From: Kineosporia rhizophila
GTDB lineage: Bacteria; Actinomycetota; Actinomycetes; Actinomycetales; Kineosporiaceae
Direction of reading: 5' to 3'
DNA length: 59,451 nt
Assembly: GCF_021277265.1 (NCBI RefSeq)
Contig: NZ_JAJSOH010000040.1
Coordinates: forward strand, 1-59,451
Part shown: one piece after another, positions 54,916 through 59,451 of the stretch
Position numbering within the stretch: position 1 is the first letter of the stretch
Layout of the letters: each line of letters begins with the position of its first letter
The notes under the pieces: generated by a model
Database searches by the model: none
Told to the model about the DNA's origin: nothing
Seen by the model: only the letters and a program-made list of their open reading frames with translations
Translations under genes and position numbers: made by a program

Positions 54916-55815
54916 TCAACCCGTAAGCACGACCAGGGGCCGGGCGGTGAGCCCGGCGTCGGCGATCAGGGCCACCAGGGAACCGTCCGGCGCGAAGGCG
55001 GCGACCGGGCCGGGGCCGAGCTCGCTGGCCTCCAGGCGCTGGCCGTGGGCCAGCTTGCGGGCCTCCTCGTCGGTGAGCTCCCGCGCGGTGAACGCCGCCC
55101 GCGCCGCGTCGGCGATGGGCAGCAGCGCGAACGACTCCTCCAGCGACGGCAGCGTGTGCGCGCCGTCGAGGTGGTAGGGCCCGACCCGGGTGCGCCGTAG
55201 CGCGGTCAGGTGCCCGGCGCTGCCCAGGGAGGCGCCCAGGTCGCGGGCCAGGGCCCGGATGTAGGTGCCGGACGAGCAGACCACGTCGACGTCCACGTCG
55301 AGCACCGGAACGCCCTCGTGCTGCCCCGGCCGGACGGCCCGGACATGCAGGGCCGAGACGGTCACCGGACGCGGCTCGAGCTGCACTTCTTCGCCCTCGC
55401 GCACCCGGGCGTAGGCCCGCTTGCCGTCCTTCTTGATCGCGCTGACCGAGCTGGGTATCTGCTGGATGTTGCCGCGCAGGAACTCCGCCGCCGCGTCGAC
55501 CTCGGCCAGGCCCAGTTCGGCCTGCCCGGGGGTGAGCGAGACCGTGCCCTCGGCGTCGTCGGTGATCGTGCCGACGCCCAGGCGCATCGTGGCCGAGTAG
55601 GCCTTGTCCGCACCGACCAGGTAGGTCAGCAGCCGGGTGGCCCGCTCCACGCCGATCACCAGCACGCCGGTGGCCATCGGGTCGAGGGTGCCGGCGTGAC
55701 CGACCCGCCGGGTCCCGGCCAGCCGGCGGATCCGGCTGACCACGTCGTGCGACGTCATCCCGGCGGGCTTGTCCACGATCACCAGGCCGCTGGGGCCCGG
55801 TTCACGGGACTTCAC
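54916..55815 (-). CDS. truB: tRNA pseudouridine-55 synthase
   Basis: TruB makes pseudouridine 55 in the tRNA T-loop. The 299-aa protein begins GLVIVDKPAGMTSHDVVSRI, has the catalytic Asp in VGHAGTLDPMATGVLVIG, then ATRLLTYLVGADKAYSATMR, and the C-terminal part contains CSSGTYIRALARDLGASLGS and HLTALRRTRVGPYHLDGA. A short PUA-like end follows. The GTG start at 55815 overlaps the rbfA stop by 4 nt. The order infB-ylxP-rbfA-truB is the conserved one. Confidence 0.96.
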   Translation of the reverse strand: MKSREPGPSGLVIVDKPAGMTSHDVVSRIRRLAGTRRVGHAGTLDPMATGVLVIGVERATRLLTYLVGADKAYSATMRLGVGTITDDAEGTVSLTPGQAELGLAEVDAAAEFLRGNIQQIPSSVSAIKKDGKRAYARVREGEEVQLEPRPVTVSALHVRAVRPGQHEGVPVLDVDVDVVCSSGTYIRALARDLGASLGSAGHLTALRRTRVGPYHLDGAHTLPSLEESFALLPIADAARAAFTARELTDEEARKLAHGQRLEASELGPGPVAAFAPDGSLVALIADAGLTARPLVVLTG

Positions 55816-56267
55816 GCGTCGTCGTCCTCGTCCTCGTCGTCATCGGCCACCGAGGGCTTCTTGTAGGGGTCGGCCTCACCCGCGTACTTCGCCCCGTTGG
55901 CCAGTGCGGCCACCTCGGCGTCGCGCTCGTTGGCCACCTTGATCAGGTCGGCCATCGCCGCGGCGTTCTCCGGCAGGGCGTCGGCGATGAACTCCAGGGT
56001 CGGCGTGAGCCGGATCCCGGTGCGCTTGCCCACCTCGGAGCGCAGCACGCCCTTGGCGCTCTCCAGGGCGGCGGCCGTGGAGGCCCGCTCCTCGTCGTCG
56101 CCGTAGACCGTGTAGAACACGGTGGCGTGCTGCAGGTCGCCGGTCACCCGGGCGTCGGTGACCGTGACGAAGCCGAGCCGCGGGTCCTTGATCCGCTTCT
56201 CCAGGGCCTCGGCCACCACCTCGCGCACCCGGTCAGCCAGCTTGCGTGCCCGTGCCGTGTCGCTCAT
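55812..56267 (-). CDS. rbfA: 30S ribosome-binding factor RbfA
   Basis: RbfA is a KH-fold assembly factor that acts on the 5' end of 16S rRNA in the pre-30S particle. The 151-aa protein has KLADRVREVVAEALEKRIKD, then PRLGFVTVTDARVTGDLQHA and LRSEVGKRTGIRLTPTLEFI. An acidic tail (about 12 residues of Asp and Glu) ends the protein. The ATG at 56267 is 44 bp after the ylxP stop. It is coupled to truB. Confidence 0.96.
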   Translation of the reverse strand: MSDTARARKLADRVREVVAEALEKRIKDPRLGFVTVTDARVTGDLQHATVFYTVYGDDEERASTAAALESAKGVLRSEVGKRTGIRLTPTLEFIADALPENAAAMADLIKVANERDAEVAALANGAKYAGEADPYKKPSVADDDEDEDDDA

Positions 56268-56311
56268 CGTCTGTCCTGCTCTTCACTTCACTCACCCCGG
56301 ACCAGGCGGGG

Positions 56312-56608
56312 TTACTCGTCGTCGTCGCTCCACACCCTGATCCGGGCGGAGAGCAGGTGCAGCTCCGGACGCGCGGCGACCAGCCGCTCGCAGGACTGCA
56401 GGACCTCACGGCACTGGGTGGCGTCGGAGGAGACCAGGGCCACGCCGATCTCGGCGCGGCGGTGGAGGTTCGCGTCACCGGTCTCGGCCGCGTGCACCTC
56501 GAACTTACGGCGCAGCTCGGCCACCACCGGCCGGATCGCCGACCGTTTCTCCTTGAGCGAGTGGACGTCACCCAGCAGCAGGTCCAGGGTCAGCGACCCT
56601 ACGTACAC
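56312..56608 (-). CDS. ylxP: DUF503 (YlxP) family protein
   Basis: This 98-aa protein of the YlxP family is found between infB and rbfA in many Gram-positive bacteria. It shows YVGSLTLDLLLGDVHSLKEK, RSAIRPVVAELRRKFEVHAA and the alternating beta pattern of the family. Function is not settled; a link to ribosome assembly is suggested by position only. The GTG at 56608 has GGGAGG 4 bp upstream. The frame continues upstream into infB but is not coding there. Confidence 0.88.
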   Translation of the reverse strand: MYVGSLTLDLLLGDVHSLKEKRSAIRPVVAELRRKFEVHAAETGDANLHRRAEIGVALVSSDATQCREVLQSCERLVAARPELHLLSARIRVWSDDDE

Positions 56609-56669
56609 AGAACCTCCCGTACGGGGCGGGCGGCGGGCCCGAAGGCCCACCCCCCGTCGTCGAACCTGA

Positions 56670-59451
<2,782 letters not shown>

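Overview
The window is GC-rich chromosomal DNA (roughly 70% G+C by eye) from an actinomycete. GTG starts, 4-nt GTGA/ATGA overlaps and the presence of DUF3046, ClgR, Lhr, Nei and GluK-GluR homologues point to Actinomycetota. The gene order (miaB, gluABCD, recX-recA, ftsK, rimO-pgsA-cinA-clgR, rnj-dapA, dapB, pnp-rpsO-ribF-truB-rbfA-ylxP-infB) follows the conserved chromosomal core known from Streptomyces and related orders. I lean toward Kineosporiales, but only as a guess. No phage, plasmid, complete insertion sequence, CRISPR array, rRNA or tRNA was seen.

Layout. 0.3-3.2 kb: miaB (tRNA methylthiolation) and an MFS carrier. 3.4-10.2 kb: a TAXI-type binding lipoprotein, the two-component pair gluK-gluR and the divergent glutamate-type ABC uptake operon gluABCD. 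10.3-11.6 kb: two related PRC-barrel proteins. 11.7-14.5 kb: recA-recX behind a dual DNA-damage promoter (a PafBC/RecA-NDp motif and a LexA box). 14.9-18.3 kb: an ankyrin-repeat protein and an ABC-2 exporter operon headed by a DUF3046 gene. 18.5-23.8 kb: the giant helicase gene lhr with a repeat-filled insertion, preceded by a near-match to the same damage promoter. 23.8-24.6 kb: a decayed stretch with tandem repeats and an HxlR regulator remnant. 24.6-27.9 kb: a tyrosine-phosphatase-like protein, a regulator-MFS operon and nei.

28-35 kb: clgR (also behind a PafBC-type motif), cinA, pgsA, rimO, a NYN-domain protein and ftsK. 35-41 kb: an SGNH hydrolase, rnj, dapA, dfrA, a HAD phosphatase and a GNAT. 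41-45 kb: a DUF418/DUF1624-like membrane protein, then an SPFH/GYF protein and a zinc-ribbon membrane protein that resemble the YdjI/YdjG membrane-stress partners, then dapB. 45.6-49 kb: a SigE-family sigma factor with a membrane partner, and eutBC. 49-59.4 kb: an M16 peptidase, pnp, rpsO, ribF, a small Cys-containing peptide on the other strand, truB, rbfA, ylxP and the 5'-truncated infB.

How they fit together. DNA-repair genes (recA, recX, lhr, nei) and the protease regulator clgR share one region, and three of them carry matching promoter motifs, which suggests one damage-response network. RNA and translation genes (rnj, pnp, rpsO, rbfA, truB, infB) form a second block. Uptake and sensing genes (gluABCD/gluRK/TAXI) and small envelope-stress modules fill the spaces between. 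Most convergent gene pairs are separated by strong inverted repeats.
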